Notes under the pieces: generated by a model
The model's database searches: none
What the model saw: the letters and a program-made list of their open reading frames with translations, nothing else
Told to the model about the DNA's origin: nothing
NCBI GenBank assembly: GCA_025024175.1
Contig: QCXZ01000041.1
Span: 18,347,786 to 18,411,785 of the forward strand
DNA from: Rhyzopertha dominica
Lineage: Eukaryota; Arthropoda; Insecta; Coleoptera; Bostrichidae
Direction: 5' to 3'
Length of the DNA stretch: 64,000 nucleotides
Position numbers and translations under genes: made by a program
Part shown: positions 46,925-58,888 of the stretch, in pieces
How positions within the stretch are numbered: the first letter of the stretch is position 1
Layout of the letters: each line of letters begins with the position of its first letter

Positions 46925-48812
46925 TACTGGGGCAGTCCGAAGAGAGAAGAAGGCGTACATGGATTATAAGATGCGTCATAACAATAGTAAAACCCTTTGG
47001 AGTTCATTGCGTTCTCTTGGGATCATTAGCATGAATTCTTCTATCACATTGCCCCCAGCCATCAACAGTCTCGACGTAATTAATCGTTACTTTGTTGATA
47101 TATCTAGTCCTTCAGCCAATGCGGAACAAGTAGAAGTATTAAGTAAATACAACACAGATGCTCCCGAGTCGCATTTGGATGGCTTGTGTTTTAGCACTGT
47201 GACTACAGATGAGGTTTTAAAAATTATTGCTGGCATTAAGAGTAATGCCATTGGTATTGATTATATTTCGCTAAATACACTCAAAGTTATTAGCCAACAC
47301 CTCTTGAATCATTTTACTTTTCTTTTAAATACTTGTATATTGTCTTCCACATTTCCATCACTCTGGAAGCATGCCAGGGTGTTGTGTATGCCTAAAATAG
47401 CTAATCCGTCCACTCTCCCACATCTCAATAAGTACAATAAGTATTCTACCAACAATGTCGAAGGTACTGGAGGCTGAATGCGTTTCTAGTAGGAGCAATA
47501 TTCCGAGATGCCAGTCTGGCTTCAGGCCAATGCACAGCTCAACTACCGCTCTTATCCAAATTACTAATGATATATTCAAGAGATTAGATACTGAAAAATT
47601 TACATGTTTAGCGTTGCTGGATTATAGCAGAACATTTGATACCCTGAAATATGACGTTCTTTGTGCTAAACTGAGGTGGTACGGTGTTACTGGCAACACA
47701 GTAGCAATGATTCGGAGTTTCTTCAGTGATCGTTACCAAAGTGTCTTTCTGGATGGAATCGCTTCCAACCAATAGAACTGAGGCTAGGTGTGCCGCAGGA
47801 TTCTCTTTTGGGCCCTCTGCTATTCTCTGTGTATGTGTCAGATTTCTGGCAATACTTAGATAACTGCCATATGCACCAGTACGCAGATGACACTCAGCTT
47901 TGGCACAGCTTCGAAGAGGGAGAAGTGGACCACGCCGACGGCGTTATTAATGCTGATCTGAGAAGCCTCTTAGATGTTTCTGTGGCACATGGATTAAACC
48001 TAAATCCTGGCAAATCGCCTGTTTTGCTATTTGGAAGCAAGCTTAAGCGCCAAGAAATAAAAGCCAAACTGAGTATTATGATTGGTGGAGTGGCAGTCCA
48101 GTTTAGCGAATCATGTAAAAACCTTGTCTCTGCATGGAAGAAGACTTAAGATTTAAGCGTCACGTAGTCAATCTGTGTCAGGGATCTTATCTTACATTAA
48201 AGCACCTATTTCCTAATCGACATATCACGTCACCTGAAACTAAGTTGGCCATTTGTAACTCGTTGATTGTATCCCGTTTGTCGTATTGCTATGCTGTTTA
48301 TGGACCAGCTCTTCGGGCAAGCTATGCGATGAAATTGTAGAGTCCAGAATTCGTGCATTAGGTTTGCTTATGGAATAACGAAATATGACCGCGGAATTAC
48401 GAGTAAACTTCTAGAAACGAAACAATTAAAATTAGAAACCTTACGTCTGTACAACTTATTGTGCCTGACTCATAGATTCATAACGACGAAAGTGCCCAGC
48501 TATATTAGTAATGATTTTGAGTGGTTGCATAATCCAACGTTGGGTAGGTCGTCCAGGCACGTCGCATCTTGCAGGTTCCACGCCATGCTACCGCTTGCTT
48601 TCAACGGAGCTTTTTGTATTGCGCTTGCCGGCAGTATAATAAATTAGAAGATTCATTTAATGTTGTATAGTTAAAACTATGCGGCATTCTTATTAGTTCA
48701 AGAATTAGCTTTTTAATTTATATATAGGTTAGGTTGAAAAGCAGCCTAAACTGAACCTCGCCTATGCAGTACCGATTATAACCTTTTGTGTTCAATAAGG
48801 AATAAAGTCATT

Positions 48813-48848
<36 letters not shown>

Positions 48849-48849
48849 T
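46925..48849 (+). mobile_element. 5'-truncated non-LTR retrotransposon (RT domain, 3' tail)
   Basis: The element begins inside the linker before the RT domain (KAYMDYKMRHNNSKTLWSSL-like) and ends with an (ATT/ATC)n tail at about 48806-48847, the normal product of 5'-truncated reverse transcription. Forward frames at 46959-47477, 47455-47775, 47790-48149 and 48134-48340 together cover most of a CR1/L2/Jockey-type RT. The coding parts are detailed in the next entry. The tail and 3' UTR (48650-48805) contain AATAAA-like words. It lies next to, and probably inside, the older repeat ending at 49296. Confidence 0.85.
46959..48340 (+). pseudogene. Non-LTR reverse transcriptase, frameshifted
   Basis: In order: a linker with ISLNTLKVISQHLLNHFTFL; a break near 47430-47460 where the usual K-Y-R-P-I-S is damaged; QSGFRPMHSSTTALIQITND; motif A LLDYSRTFDTL; LRLGVPQDSLLGPLLFSVYV (motif B, with aspartate where glycine is usual in P-Q-G-S); and QYADDTQ with the catalytic YADD at 47880-47891. 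An in-frame TAG at 47773 and a frameshift near 48140 follow, before the thumb region SETKLAICNSLIVSRLSYC-like. Its reaction would be target-primed reverse transcription of its own RNA. The catalytic motifs are intact but the frame is broken at three or more places, so it is inactive. The family looks like the CR1/L2-type group; the exact clade is not certain. Confidence 0.85.
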
Positions 48850-49296
48850 CTGTTTAAGCATGTCCGAATAAAATATCGTTTATCTCGAAAACGGTTAATC
48901 TTACATACAAAAACAGTAACTTTTTGTGCAAGAAGAATGATGAATTTCAACAACTAGGTCAGAACTGTGAAAACACCAAGAGATGAAAAGTTATTGAGGA
49001 GAAAAGGGTAGCTACCCTAAAGTTTTCTACCCCTCAGTAAATGTAAGAAAATGAAAATGTATCTGAAATCAGGCCCTTCTATAGTTAAGATGATTTCCAG
49101 AATTTCAAATTTTTCTAGATTTCTAGATTACTTAGATATTTCAGAAAAAGTGGTTGTTTAATTTTAACTTCGAAGGGTTGTATGTCGGAAACGGAGCGCT
49201 TTAGGGTATAAGTCGACATGAGTTTTTTTTTTTGTTCAGAATTGTGAATACTACCATTTCCCAAAATATTGTCGCTTCCTCCTGAATCACCCTATA
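48850..49296 (-). mobile_element. Transposon end with CAGGGTGATTCAGGAGG-type terminus
   Basis: Read in reverse from 49298 the sequence is TATATAGGGTGATTCAGGAG, then GAAGCGACAATATTTTGGG. TA-flanked AGGGTGATTCAGGAGG-type ends are common in insect Tc1/mariner-type elements. The left end is not visible, probably because the non-LTR element inserted into it at about 48849 or because of truncation. No coding sequence was found. Confidence 0.5.
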
Positions 49297-49499
49297 TATG
49301 AAACGATAAGCAATAGATCTGGTAACTAATTGATGAGATATTAAAATGTATTTTTTTTATTCTAACAAATACTGACATGTTGCAAGTATAATTCCAATCA
49401 CTCCGCACAGTTCTACGTCTACGCGACTTTCACCACATTTGTAATCATTAAATTACGATTTGGTTGCATTTCTTGACAAACGATACTACATTTAAGGCA

Positions 49500-49870
49500 C
49501 ATGCAGTGCTGGGACATTCTAGAAAAGAAATCTAACCAACTTTTTCACGAAACACTTTAGCAGGTCGAGCCCGTCAGCCATCGATGTCACAAGTTCATCC
49601 CTGAAGAGGAACAGGACGAAAACAATACTGTCCTGCCTGAAAACAACTGCACTCCGAACACAAAATCGCCAAGTTGGCAAAGCCGAACATGGCATCTGGC
49701 GCCCGACGTCTGCCTCCGACGCTCTACATTTTCATTAAGCGGCGGACCGTAACGGGGACCATCTGTCATTGTTACGTCACGGGGGCGTACCGTAAAACGT
49801 GACACCCGGTATGAGCGGCTGGTAAGCGAGGAGTTTACGGGGGGAGTATATAGGTACCGAAAAATACACT
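49500..49870. other. GC-rich island
   Basis: This block is much richer in G and C than its surroundings. A 72-codon minus frame (49805-49587) spans it but has no usable ATG at its start and no recognisable domain. A TATATA word (49847-49852) near a TCATT at 49878 is promoter-like by position, which is weak evidence in AT-rich DNA. Function unknown. Confidence 0.3.
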
Positions 49871-50768
49871 CGAAATGTCATTAAAAATTCAGTGGGAGTG
49901 GGAACATGGGGTTGCGCCCGGCTGCCATGGATTTGTAAATCAGAGAGTTCATGAAAAATTTATAGTGACGATTTGTGATACACACCCATGTATAAATAAC
50001 TGTTGCCTGAAAGCTTCGCTTTCATAAACGGGTGTGGTTGGAAGAGAGAGCTAATAAAACTATAATATTCGAATACTCCTAGGATCGAACAATACAAATT
50101 GACTTACGTCCGTTTTAAACTATTATTTTATTAAATATTCATCTTTTTATGAATATCAAGTAAACATGTCTAACGATTGTTAATTGTTTAGATCATGCCA
50201 GACAAGATGCATTTCATCAATTTTTTACCAAAGCTGTCTTGGATGAGTTACTGGCTACCGTTTTACTGTTTTATATTAATATTCTGTTGTAGTATAACAT
50301 ACTTAACAAGATATGCGGTGTTAAATATAGGTTAAGAAAATCTGTAACCACTTTAACAAAAGCTTTCACTACCTTTGTGGTTATTCTGGGGCAATCTTAT
50401 ACAAGTTTGATGAAACGTCCTTTAATTAAGACGAAATAATATAAATGTTTTATTTACTGTATTGAACCAGTAGGATATTTCAGGTTCTGTTCGACCGATG
50501 TTTCTGCGTGTCAGCTCTCGTTTCCGAGAAATGGGAGCAAGTTGCATTTTTAAATGGGAAGGCACCTATCTGAAAAGGATATTTTTTCCTGATTTTAAAA
50601 ATGTATCACACTTGTACAATTTATTGCTTCTTAGTTGAGAAAAGTGTGATAATAAACTTGGGTGTTGCAAAAAACTTCGGGATAAAACCATATTCGTTAT
50701 CGCTAAGTAAGAACAAAAATTCCAGGTGTCTCTATGTTCCTCGTGATTGGTGATAATTTTCATTCACT
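49871..50768. other. AT-rich DNA, nothing recognised
   Basis: No supported gene. A terminal inverted repeat for the transposase that follows was looked for and not found. Confidence 0.35.
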
Positions 50769-51529
50769 TTGTTATTTGCAATTGCAATGCCTCAGTTAAT
50801 GGAACATGAGCACATCGAAATTTTGATGCTAATTAGTTATGAAGATAGAAGACGAAGTCATTCGGAAGTAGTTGCACTCTACAATGCAATTCATGAAGAT
50901 CGTGAACCAATTTCCAGATCAACAGTTATTAAAACAATACAACGTTTTGACGAAACTGGCGATGTTAAAAGTCGTAAAAAACCAGGACGTCCATAGGTTG
51001 AGGGAAGTTACTTGAATGTCATTTTTAGAAGTCCAAGAAAATCCCCAGTGTTCCGTACAACAGCGTGCTCTCATTCATCATATTAGCAGAAGATCTGTTC
51101 AGAAAATTTTGAAAAACGAGAAATTTCATCCATACAAAATTCACTTATTACAAGAACTGAGCGAAGATGATTTTGATCGCAGGATGGAAGTTTGCAAAAC
51201 TGCTGCGAACAAGACAGATGAAGCAACATTTTAAATTATTGTTTTCTAATAAAGCGACTTTTTGCCTCAATAGTAATGTAAATAGACATAATTGCAGATA
51301 TTGGTCGGACACAAATTCACATTGGATGGAACAAGTCCACACACAACACCCTCAGAAAGTGAATGTCTGGTGTGGTATTATCGGTGACATTATTGGACCT
51401 TTTTTCATCGATGGAAATTTGAATGCAGTCAAGTATTTGCAGCTTTTGCGCAAACACATTATACCAGACCTTATTCGCCTGTTCCCTAATCGTGAAGATA
51501 ATAATATTCATGATACAAAATTCTGACAT
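50769..51529 (+). pseudogene. Mariner/Tc-like transposase pseudogene, altered catalytic residue
   Basis: Three frames together give the N-terminal two thirds of an insect Tc/mariner-type transposase. 50769-50996 gives the helix-turn-helix half (SHSEVVALYNAIHED, STVIKTIQRFDETG, KKPGRP) and ends in TAG. 51016-51234 gives VQENPQCSVQQRAL and the second helix-turn-helix (SRRSVQKILKNEKFHPYK). From about 51167 another frame gives LLFSNKATFCLNSNVNRHNC, RYWSD and KVNVWCGIIGDIIGPFFIDG, and LRKHIIPDLIRLFPN. The first catalytic aspartate, normally in F-S-D-E, is replaced by asparagine in F-S-N-K. The sequence stops at 51526 before the second catalytic motif (Q-D-G-A-P-P-H in the family), which is absent. 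It is inactive by stops, shifts and truncation. Confidence 0.85.
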
Positions 51530-52620
51530 ACTGGCTAATCGACATCAGGACATGTTTAAATAAAAATAGCGCATATGGTTAAATATAAACTGACTCCATA
51601 GTAAAGAACAGTAACCATGTAAGTATATTGGTTAGCTAGCCCCAAACGTAAACGATGACTAAAAATCCATACTTATACTTGTTCCTTCACGTCTTGCTTG
51701 CTTATTCGAACCACCAGCTTCCAACAAACTTTCAAATTTTGCTTTTATCTGCATTATCTACAAAATCGGATTCAGCAAGATGTACTCAGCGACATAAGAC
51801 GCCCTCAACCGCTGAAAGTTTAATACTTAATCCTTTTACCGGTCGCGGGCAAGATTTGGGAACCGCCAGTAAAGCCCCTTTTACCGTAAATAAATACGTG
51901 GGAAGGCGTTTTATACGCAAGAGGCGATACGTAAAACTTTTACGCCCCCAAAATGAGATGCGCTGATCAGATCAAGAAGCCGAATTATTTTACGGCATGC
52001 GGGAGCTTGGAGCGAAAGTATTTTCAGGGCCTGGATAACGTAAAGGGGGCGATGTGGGCAGAGAAACGATCTTCCCTCATAGCTGTATTTTATGTTTGGG
52101 TTCTGTGTGTACTCGTAAGTAAATGTTGACCCAACCATGAACTGAATATTAGTTCAGGGTGAAATAAACAAAGTACTCCATTAATCAGATAAATAAATGT
52201 TGTCGGAAGTTTAAAACACAACAGAGAGAAATGATGTAACCTGCATCTGCATACAACATACATATAATGGAGATATGTACCCTTAAAAGTGAATTGTGAT
52301 TCGAACGCAGTGGCGACTTAAGCTTTATAATTTAACCAAAATCTGCGTTCTAATAGAAAACACCACTTACGGCAGCTGCTAGCTCTTTTTTCCCTTACCG
52401 ATCAATAAAGACACAAATCTGATTTTCCTGAGGTTGCATGTTATGTGTGACCAATTCAACATTTCGACTGAAGATCTCTCCCAAAGAAAAAATTTCAAAG
52501 TAGTTAAAGGGATTAACGACTTAGTCTACAGAATCCATCATAGCCCAGGGTCAAAGACGGAGGTGGTATGTTGAAATCGTTTAAGAGCGTACTACGGAGA
52601 TGGAACTGAGAAAGGGGTAG
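51530..52620. other. Unassigned DNA, GC-richer at about 51780-52070
   Basis: A 103-codon forward frame (51655-51966) and a 75-codon minus frame (52138-51911) overlap the GC-richer patch with no recognisable domain. Confidence 0.3.
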
Positions 52621-52799
52621 TGTTGCAGATACGCGCCATCTGTGGACGGGAGTTGCAGGCGTGTAGATGCGGTGTAATAGGACACTGCAAGTAGTTGTGA
52701 ATTCAAGTAACGATTATCGAACGAGCGAAAGCTTAGTGAAAGAGAGTAAAGTCAGAAATCCGCAGTGTTCGAACCTCGCATTCGTAACAGTATATTAGA
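52621..52799 (+). mobile_element. Second copy of the LTR family, short form
   Basis: It starts TGTTGCAGATACGCGCCATC and ends TTCGTAACA, giving TG...CA termini. It shares CATCTGTGGACGGGAGTT, GGACACTGCA, CGATTATCGA, AAAGTCAGAAATCC and the GTAACA end with the LTR at 27869-28303 (there on the minus strand). Relative to that copy it lacks the middle part carrying the AATAAA signal, so it is an internally deleted solo LTR. The flanks GTAG and GTAT fit a 4-base duplication with one change, as in Gypsy-type insertions, but that is weak. Confidence 0.65.
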
Positions 52800-54316
52800 A
52801 AACTGTATATCCTAAAAAATGTCAGCAGCAAGCCCATTTCCAAACTGTAGTTATAGTTACATCATTTGAGCGTTAATGCTGTCACTAACAAATGCATTAG
52901 ATTTTAGTGAATAGTATCGTCTCACGTCGCTAGCCGAAAGCTGCAACCAAGGTCATTTTAAAATTTATTTGATAAGTTGTGACGTTCACGAAGCTGCAAT
53001 AAACAAAATAATAAACAAAGGCTCTCGCAACTGATCCCACGTTAAAGATTCCGCGCGAATATTTAGAGGTAAATTAAGTGCCTCTCTAGCTCAGTGGAGA
53101 CGGGTCGGGGTTATCACCTAAGTGATCCAACCGTAACTGTAAGAGATGAATAAAAAAAAAAGCGTGCGGTTTCACCCAAAAGCAACACGAGATTTATTAT
53201 CAGAAGTACGAATACAAAATTAGAAATGAATTAATATATTAAAATAAAATGCAAGAGGGTTATTGATTCAAATACACGCTATAAAATAACAAGGTAAGTA
53301 TCCTTAAATATTAAAGCTTATTTCGATTAATAAGGTAAGTATGCCTTCGCGATGGTATGAATGCAATTTTTTATAAACGTACCTTTTCTTTTGTTTCAGG
53401 GATAGCGATGGTATACCGTTAGTGTGCACACGTACGTTTACAAGTTCTTCCCTTTACAGATTGTTCTCACAGAGATAAAAAGCAAGTGAACAAATAAAAT
53501 GTATAACTGGAGAATTAAGTTAAGTCTAATTCAAATGTTTACGTAGGTAATATATGTATTTTACACTTAAACAATGTGTAATATTAATTAAAATTGCAAT
53601 TACTGTACTTTATTAAACAAAATCTTAATAAACAATGATCCTTCGATTCGGGACTGAGCTGGTTCAGTTCTGGTAAGATGACCTCCGGAAACCCTGGCGT
53701 GTTCGATAGAATGTGCGGGAAAACGTGGTATGATCAACGGCCTCCAAAGAATCCAGAAACCAGTCAAGGAAAACGATCGTCCACAAAAGCAGTTCAATGA
53801 GTCGATCACAATCAAGGACGTGAAAAGAACCCTATAGTTACAAATTCGTCTTACAACAAAGCCAAAAATAATCGATTATAACACTTACCTCGGAAGAGGG
53901 TTCTTACAAGAAGCAATATCGAGCGAAACGTGTGGCGTTGTGATTTAAATCCCGCAAAAGCGGCTTGGACGAAGCTGTACCAAAATAACCAATAGCTTCT
54001 AGCGTCCAAATATAATTCGTTAGTTGGATAATCCCAAAACTTTTGGATGAACGTTGCACAATATGTTCATAGACCGATCAGCGATTTTCACAGCACACCT
54101 GTTTCAAATGCTACCAAATACGAATCTAACGGCTCGTGGAAATCACACTGACTCGCATTAATCTCTCGCGGATTTTGTCGACGGCACGGTGGTCCACAAG
54201 AAGCCTATTCCACTGGAATAGCAGGTGCAATTTAGCAAGGAAAATACTACGACGAGAATTCTGGCAACACGGGAGAAGTTCAGAATACTAAGTCGTCAGA
54301 ATGCTAAATCGAAACA
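52800..54316. other. Unassigned DNA, GC-richer at 53630-54230
   Basis: No gene was established. A T-rich run ending in TTTCAG precedes GGATAGCG at about 53400, which is acceptor-like but has no open frame behind it. The GC-richer part has short frames only (minus 53600-53815). Confidence 0.3.
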
Positions 54317-54897
54317 TTAAAAATATATACGTTGCGAACTGGAAATGCCGACGTGATTAAACAAAAATATTTCAAAAATTATTGTCACAAAGTATTTTGC
54401 AGTTGTCAATGGAGAATTATTAGGTGGTGTATAAACAGAAGCAAAATAAAGATTTATTAGATTAGCATCAAGTAAGTGTTGAAATATGTTATTACTATTA
54501 CCCTTCTTTATACCCAACTTATTTATAGCATTCCACATACCTATGTTTTGCATTTTCCCGACCTTAATTATATTGCAAGTACGCCGCCGTTTCCCTATGT
54601 ACAGCTAAAACTAACTTGTCGCGTCAAGTTATATATTTTGTATTTTGTCAAGGCTCTGTTCCTGCATCCCATCATACATTTCAACGTGCCCGTCAGTCAA
54701 GGCGCATTACTCTTGCTGACACAAGCCGTTCTAAGGGGTGCGTGCCTATCAAATAATTCTAATAGTTTTTCCTTCAAAAACTGTACTTTATTAACACTCT
54801 TATTGCAGAATATATGATTCCAATCAACTTTATTTGCTCGACGCACACCTGATTCAGCCGAAATGGCAAGTGAAAGAATAGCTGTCGCCGAACTCAA
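54317..54897 (-). pseudogene. Non-LTR retrotransposon linker fragment
   Basis: On the minus strand, 54897-54697 gives KVDWNHIFCNKSVNKVQFLK then LLELFDRHAPLRTACV, the linker between the endonuclease and RT domains of CR1/Jockey-type elements. An in-frame TGA follows where W is expected, then LTGTLKCMMGCRNRALTKYK; after a break, 54553-54317 gives IGMWNAINKLGIKKG and LINLYFASVYTPP, the part just before the RT. The order agrees with one element running in the minus direction. It resembles the start of the element at 46925-48849 in layout (WSSLRSLGI there, WNAINKLGI here). No RT motifs survive. Confidence 0.75.
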
Positions 54898-56797
54898 GTG
54901 TCAAATTGCTTAAAGATCATCTACTGTAGCTATTGGATATTCTGATATCTCAGATGTGAATAGAGACCAAAAGGAGATTTCTAGACTCCTAGCCGATATC
55001 TATAACAAGGCGGGTACTGTATAATGAACTATATTAATAACTTTTAGAGCATACTGTATAAATTTGTAAATATTTAAGTAAAACACCATTTTCCAGTCGA
55101 TAATCATGCTTTTTTTAAAGGCAAGTGAACCGGCATTAATCGATGTCATAAACGATGGAAGCACTATTAACTACTGCTAAAATTTCTACCCGAAAACCGC
55201 CGCCATGCAAAACAAACGTGAAAAATGCCATTTGCTGTTTCACACTCGATGTAAATACATTGCTTTTGCTAACGGTGGTGATCGTGGTTTTCTACCCTGT
55301 CCGTCAAAAGACCGCTAAATTTTTCACCCTCTGTAGAATCCAGTAGGAATTAAGCTGACCAGAGGTAATCCATTTAGAACTTTTTTCTCCCTCTGGGCGA
55401 CCAAGTCACTTGTGCAATTAATCTTAGTTTAAATCAATACGGCAGCCCACCGTATTAATAAAGACTTCTCACTACCCCGTGATAAACGAGATTTCGCCAA
55501 AGCGCCAGATGTATTTTAGTCTCTCGCGCAAGTTAAATGCGTACGATTTCACCATGCGGCACGGCCATACGAGTTGCATTTATAGAAATAGCAGGAGAGG
55601 TTACAACGATGCATGCGAGGCAACAGTATGTGGAATAAAACGATGGCTTAGTATTACGAGCTTGTAATGAGGATACGCATTTCGTCTTTTTTCTTCACAG
55701 CTAACATGATGTAGGTACTCTGGTTAATAGACATTCGGTTAAACTCAATTCGTATGGTGAGTGTCGAAAGTTCCGTTGCAAGTATCTACACAATCAGTAC
55801 ATAAAACACTTTCGAAGTAGTATAGCGTAAAATATGTAAAACTTACATTTATATTAGTTCAGGTTAGACAAAGCATTAAGAGTGTAGACTACTTCTTAGG
55901 CAACACTGAAATATAATTGTTATCATAAGGCGGAGAAAAAAATTCAGCAATAATTTAAAAACACATTTTGCCACATCATGTCATTTTATTTTAGATGTAT
56001 TCATTGCAGTGTCTTTAGTACTAAACTGTTTAACTACGATTTTCAGCTCAATAAAGGCATGTATATTTCTGTGTAAATTAGATAGAAGCGTTGAAAGTTA
56101 AAAAAACTCCTAATACTATTGTTAAAATACTAAAAATTTTCTTTAAAATCTTTGCCCCATATTTGTTTACGCCTACTTTATTGTGTCGAAAGACGTCTGT
56201 TTCATTATACTTTCGAGTATTTGTGCCTATCGGCCCAAATTAAGATAATCCTATTATTGCACCAATTGAAAGATGGGCGTAATGGACACCCGTACTAATT
56301 CAGGTTTATCGAACGCTTTTTTTTATGAGCGAATTAAGTGGCTTATTGCTAAGATGTGAAAATCCAAAGTGTGCAATTTAAGAAGAAACTCGGTTATAAA
56401 TCTGCTGTTTTGAGGAGATTTCGTACGAGTCACCGACAAGTTAAATTATTCTGTTGGGTAATTTTTAGATGTTGTTTCATTTTTTTAAGAAGTGGTGTGT
56501 TTAACTGAGCTTTTGTAATTAGCGTTAAAATGGCGCTGTGCGATTAGAGATCATCGAATTGATTCATTCACCTCATGAGTACCTACTGTTGTATTTCTTG
56601 ATAAAAAAATTTCATGTTGCAAAATGTTCAAGCTGCAAAAAAGGGTTGAGCATTTGTTACCGTAGATAACTTTAAACAGATTGCCATATATTTTTAAAGT
56701 ACAATCGATAAACAACATCGTAGTATAAAAGATAAGTAGTAAAATACTAACACTCTACTGTCATTTCTTTTTTAAGTATTGTAAGTAGAATGATTTC

Positions 56798-56800
<3 letters not shown>
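54898..56800. other. Unassigned DNA, GC-richer at 55170-55650
   Basis: The first 120 bases may still be decayed non-LTR sequence. Two 62-63 codon forward frames (55155-55346 and 55479-55667) lie in the GC-richer patch without a recognisable domain. The rest is AT-rich. Confidence 0.3.

Positions 56801-56872
<72 letters not shown>
56801..56872. repeat. (TA)n microsatellite
   Basis: About 36 TA repeats without interruption. Predicted proteins made of alternating I and Y across it are artefacts. Confidence 0.95.
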
Positions 56873-56877
<5 letters not shown>

Positions 56878-56984
56878 CAACATGTTTATCATTATGTTGC
56901 ATGCATAGGCNTGGAGGCTTAACAAAATTTTGTCGTGTATTTTGTATTNCTATTGTATTACGTTGTTCATACAAGCAGTAATCT

Positions 56985-57305
56985 TCTTTCAAAGCTTTTC
57001 TGGTGTGTTACTGCGAATTGAATATACTTATTTCTTCAGTGTCCTTCCAAACCATAAATCCAACGGCGTTAATTAAATCAGCAGATGTAGCAAAGCACAC
57101 TATGTCCCCTCTCTCTGTTGGAAACCCATATATAGATTTTTTTATTTAGAGTGGGCGGAGCTTCATCATGTTGGTATAAGATATTAATTCTTGTTTGGAA
57201 TGGTAAATCTTTTAGAAGGTAACTTTCCCAGTAAAAAAATGCGAGTACCTGTGAGTGCCCCTTCATGAAAGAATGGGCCAATAATTTTGTTGCCCAAAGT
57301 TCCAC
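56985..57305 (-). pseudogene. Mariner/Tc-like transposase remnant
   Basis: The minus frame from 57305 gives YWESYLLKDLPFQTRINILY then QHDEAPPTLN, the block in which the second catalytic aspartate sits in Q-[H/Q]-D-x-A-P-P. After frame changes, LTPLDLWFGRTLKK and VYSIRSNTPEKL follow, the final catalytic block and the downstream segment. Glycine in the usual D-G-A-P is glutamate. Several stops separate the pieces. It is a different lineage from the 50769 pseudogene judging by the L-P-F-Q-T-R-I-N motif. Confidence 0.75.
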
Positions 57306-58848
57306 ATCAGAGATTCACAGAATAATAAAATATGTATCATCACATTTTAGCTTATATTAACTACACACCTCATATAAATAAATAGGTATCCTATACTTCA
57401 TTAATGAGTACGCTTTACACGATTCGAAATATTTTTTTTAAGATTTAAAAATAAACCCGTAAAATGGGTAAGTGGAACTGGAACACCTGGTATATCCCGT
57501 AACAGTTTAGAGTATACATTTCTATTTATAATTTCACGGGAAATTAATGTTAGGTATAAAAACTGGGTATAGTTATATTTTAAATGTGGAAATTTCGTCA
57601 ATGATAGTAAAAAACTGAAAGTTCTGTACAAATACTTTAATTTAATTGTTAACTGCAAATAGGTTTCATTTTTTGTATTGTATCAAGGTATAGTATTATA
57701 GTAGAAGCTAATGGACATAAGGTCTTAAAGCATTCAATTTTTGAATAAATAATAATTTATATAAATAAATAAGGCTAACATTACCTGAATATCGACGCAA
57801 CGTATCATTATATCATAACCCCTCAGTTCATTTATCAACTAAATGTATTGTTTCTTTNGACTAAGTGTAGGTAATGGTACGAAATACTGCTTCACTTATT
57901 ATATGGGAGCATTTAAGTGCAAAACTATGGTTTAAGTATACATAATATTTCCTATATTTGAGATAATCATATGAACGCGGTAAATAAGACACTAGCTTGT
58001 TCTATTTCGTTTCTGTGCAACTGCTCGCGTGAATTTTGGAACTATTGATACTTTCAAGTTTTACAGAACTACTCAATACTTGACGTTAAAAAATTATTTA
58101 TTTCTTGCGCATCTTAAGTGTTGATAAAAGTCGAATTTTTATTACATATTGTGCGCTTCTACTCGCGCCGATTTCCCTAGTTTCAGCCTGTATACCGAAG
58201 CCCTGCTGGATGCATATCACTGGAAAATATATTTCTACGAGGAACTAAGGATATTCAGCCAGATGTTCACCTAGAGCAATAAAGCTATAAACTATATTTG
58301 GGGGAGTTCCTGCAATTTGATTCGCTCTCTAGCGGAGTTATGCTTCCAAAGTTCTGTAGTCTAGCCCGTTAAAGATGCATCCTATCAATAATAAAAGTAC
58401 AAAATAATGTGCTCTGTTTTCGGTACGCGTGTAAGTTTACCATACCGTTCAAAGCAATATGCAAACACATCCTACTTAAGTCCAAAAAATTAAAAAACAT
58501 TTACAATACATTTGAAAATATGAATAATCGTACATAAATCTGGGGTGCTCCTTGTCTCATTGGCAGCTAGCTTTTGAATGATTGATTACTCACTACTGAT
58601 CTAAAAATTTTTTCATCGTGGTTGTTGTCTAGAAGCAAAAAAAAAACTTTTCGAGAAATCCCATTTCCTTGACATTTGGATTTCGGTCGGCCCAGAATGC
58701 CCGCTTCTTTCTATTAAAAATACCTTCCCTGCAGAACTGCAGACTGGTTTTATAGAAGTGCATCTTATATTTGATAGTTTTCTTGTTTTAAAGCTTGAAC
58801 TTTTGTAAACTTGTATGCAGCATATCATGCTTATGAAGGATGAAGGAT
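57306..58848. other. AT-rich DNA, nothing recognised
   Basis: No supported gene. The minus frame at 57401-57658 (85 codons) has no domain I know. Confidence 0.35.
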
Positions 58849-58888
58849 GAAGAAGAAGAAGAAGAAGAAGAAGAAGAAGAAGAAGAAG
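58849..58888. repeat. (GAA)n microsatellite
   Basis: About 13 GAA repeats, preceded by two GAAGGAT units. The leucine run in the opposite-strand frame is an artefact. Confidence 0.95.

Noticed and set aside
49587..49805. 72-codon minus frame in a GC-rich island
   Set aside because: The frame opens with GTG, has no recognisable domain and is explained by local composition.
49847..49893. TATATA followed by TCATT/TCAGT as a core promoter
   Set aside because: Such words are frequent by chance in AT-rich DNA and no transcript or coding start lies downstream.
53080..53150. tRNA-like CTCTAGCTCAGTGG
   Set aside because: It resembles box A only; no box B at the right distance and no cloverleaf.
54476..54817. 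113-codon forward frame
   Set aside because: It is the opposite strand of the non-LTR linker fragment.
56747..56992. Open frames of alternating isoleucine and tyrosine on both strands
   Set aside because: They are translations of the (TA)n microsatellite.
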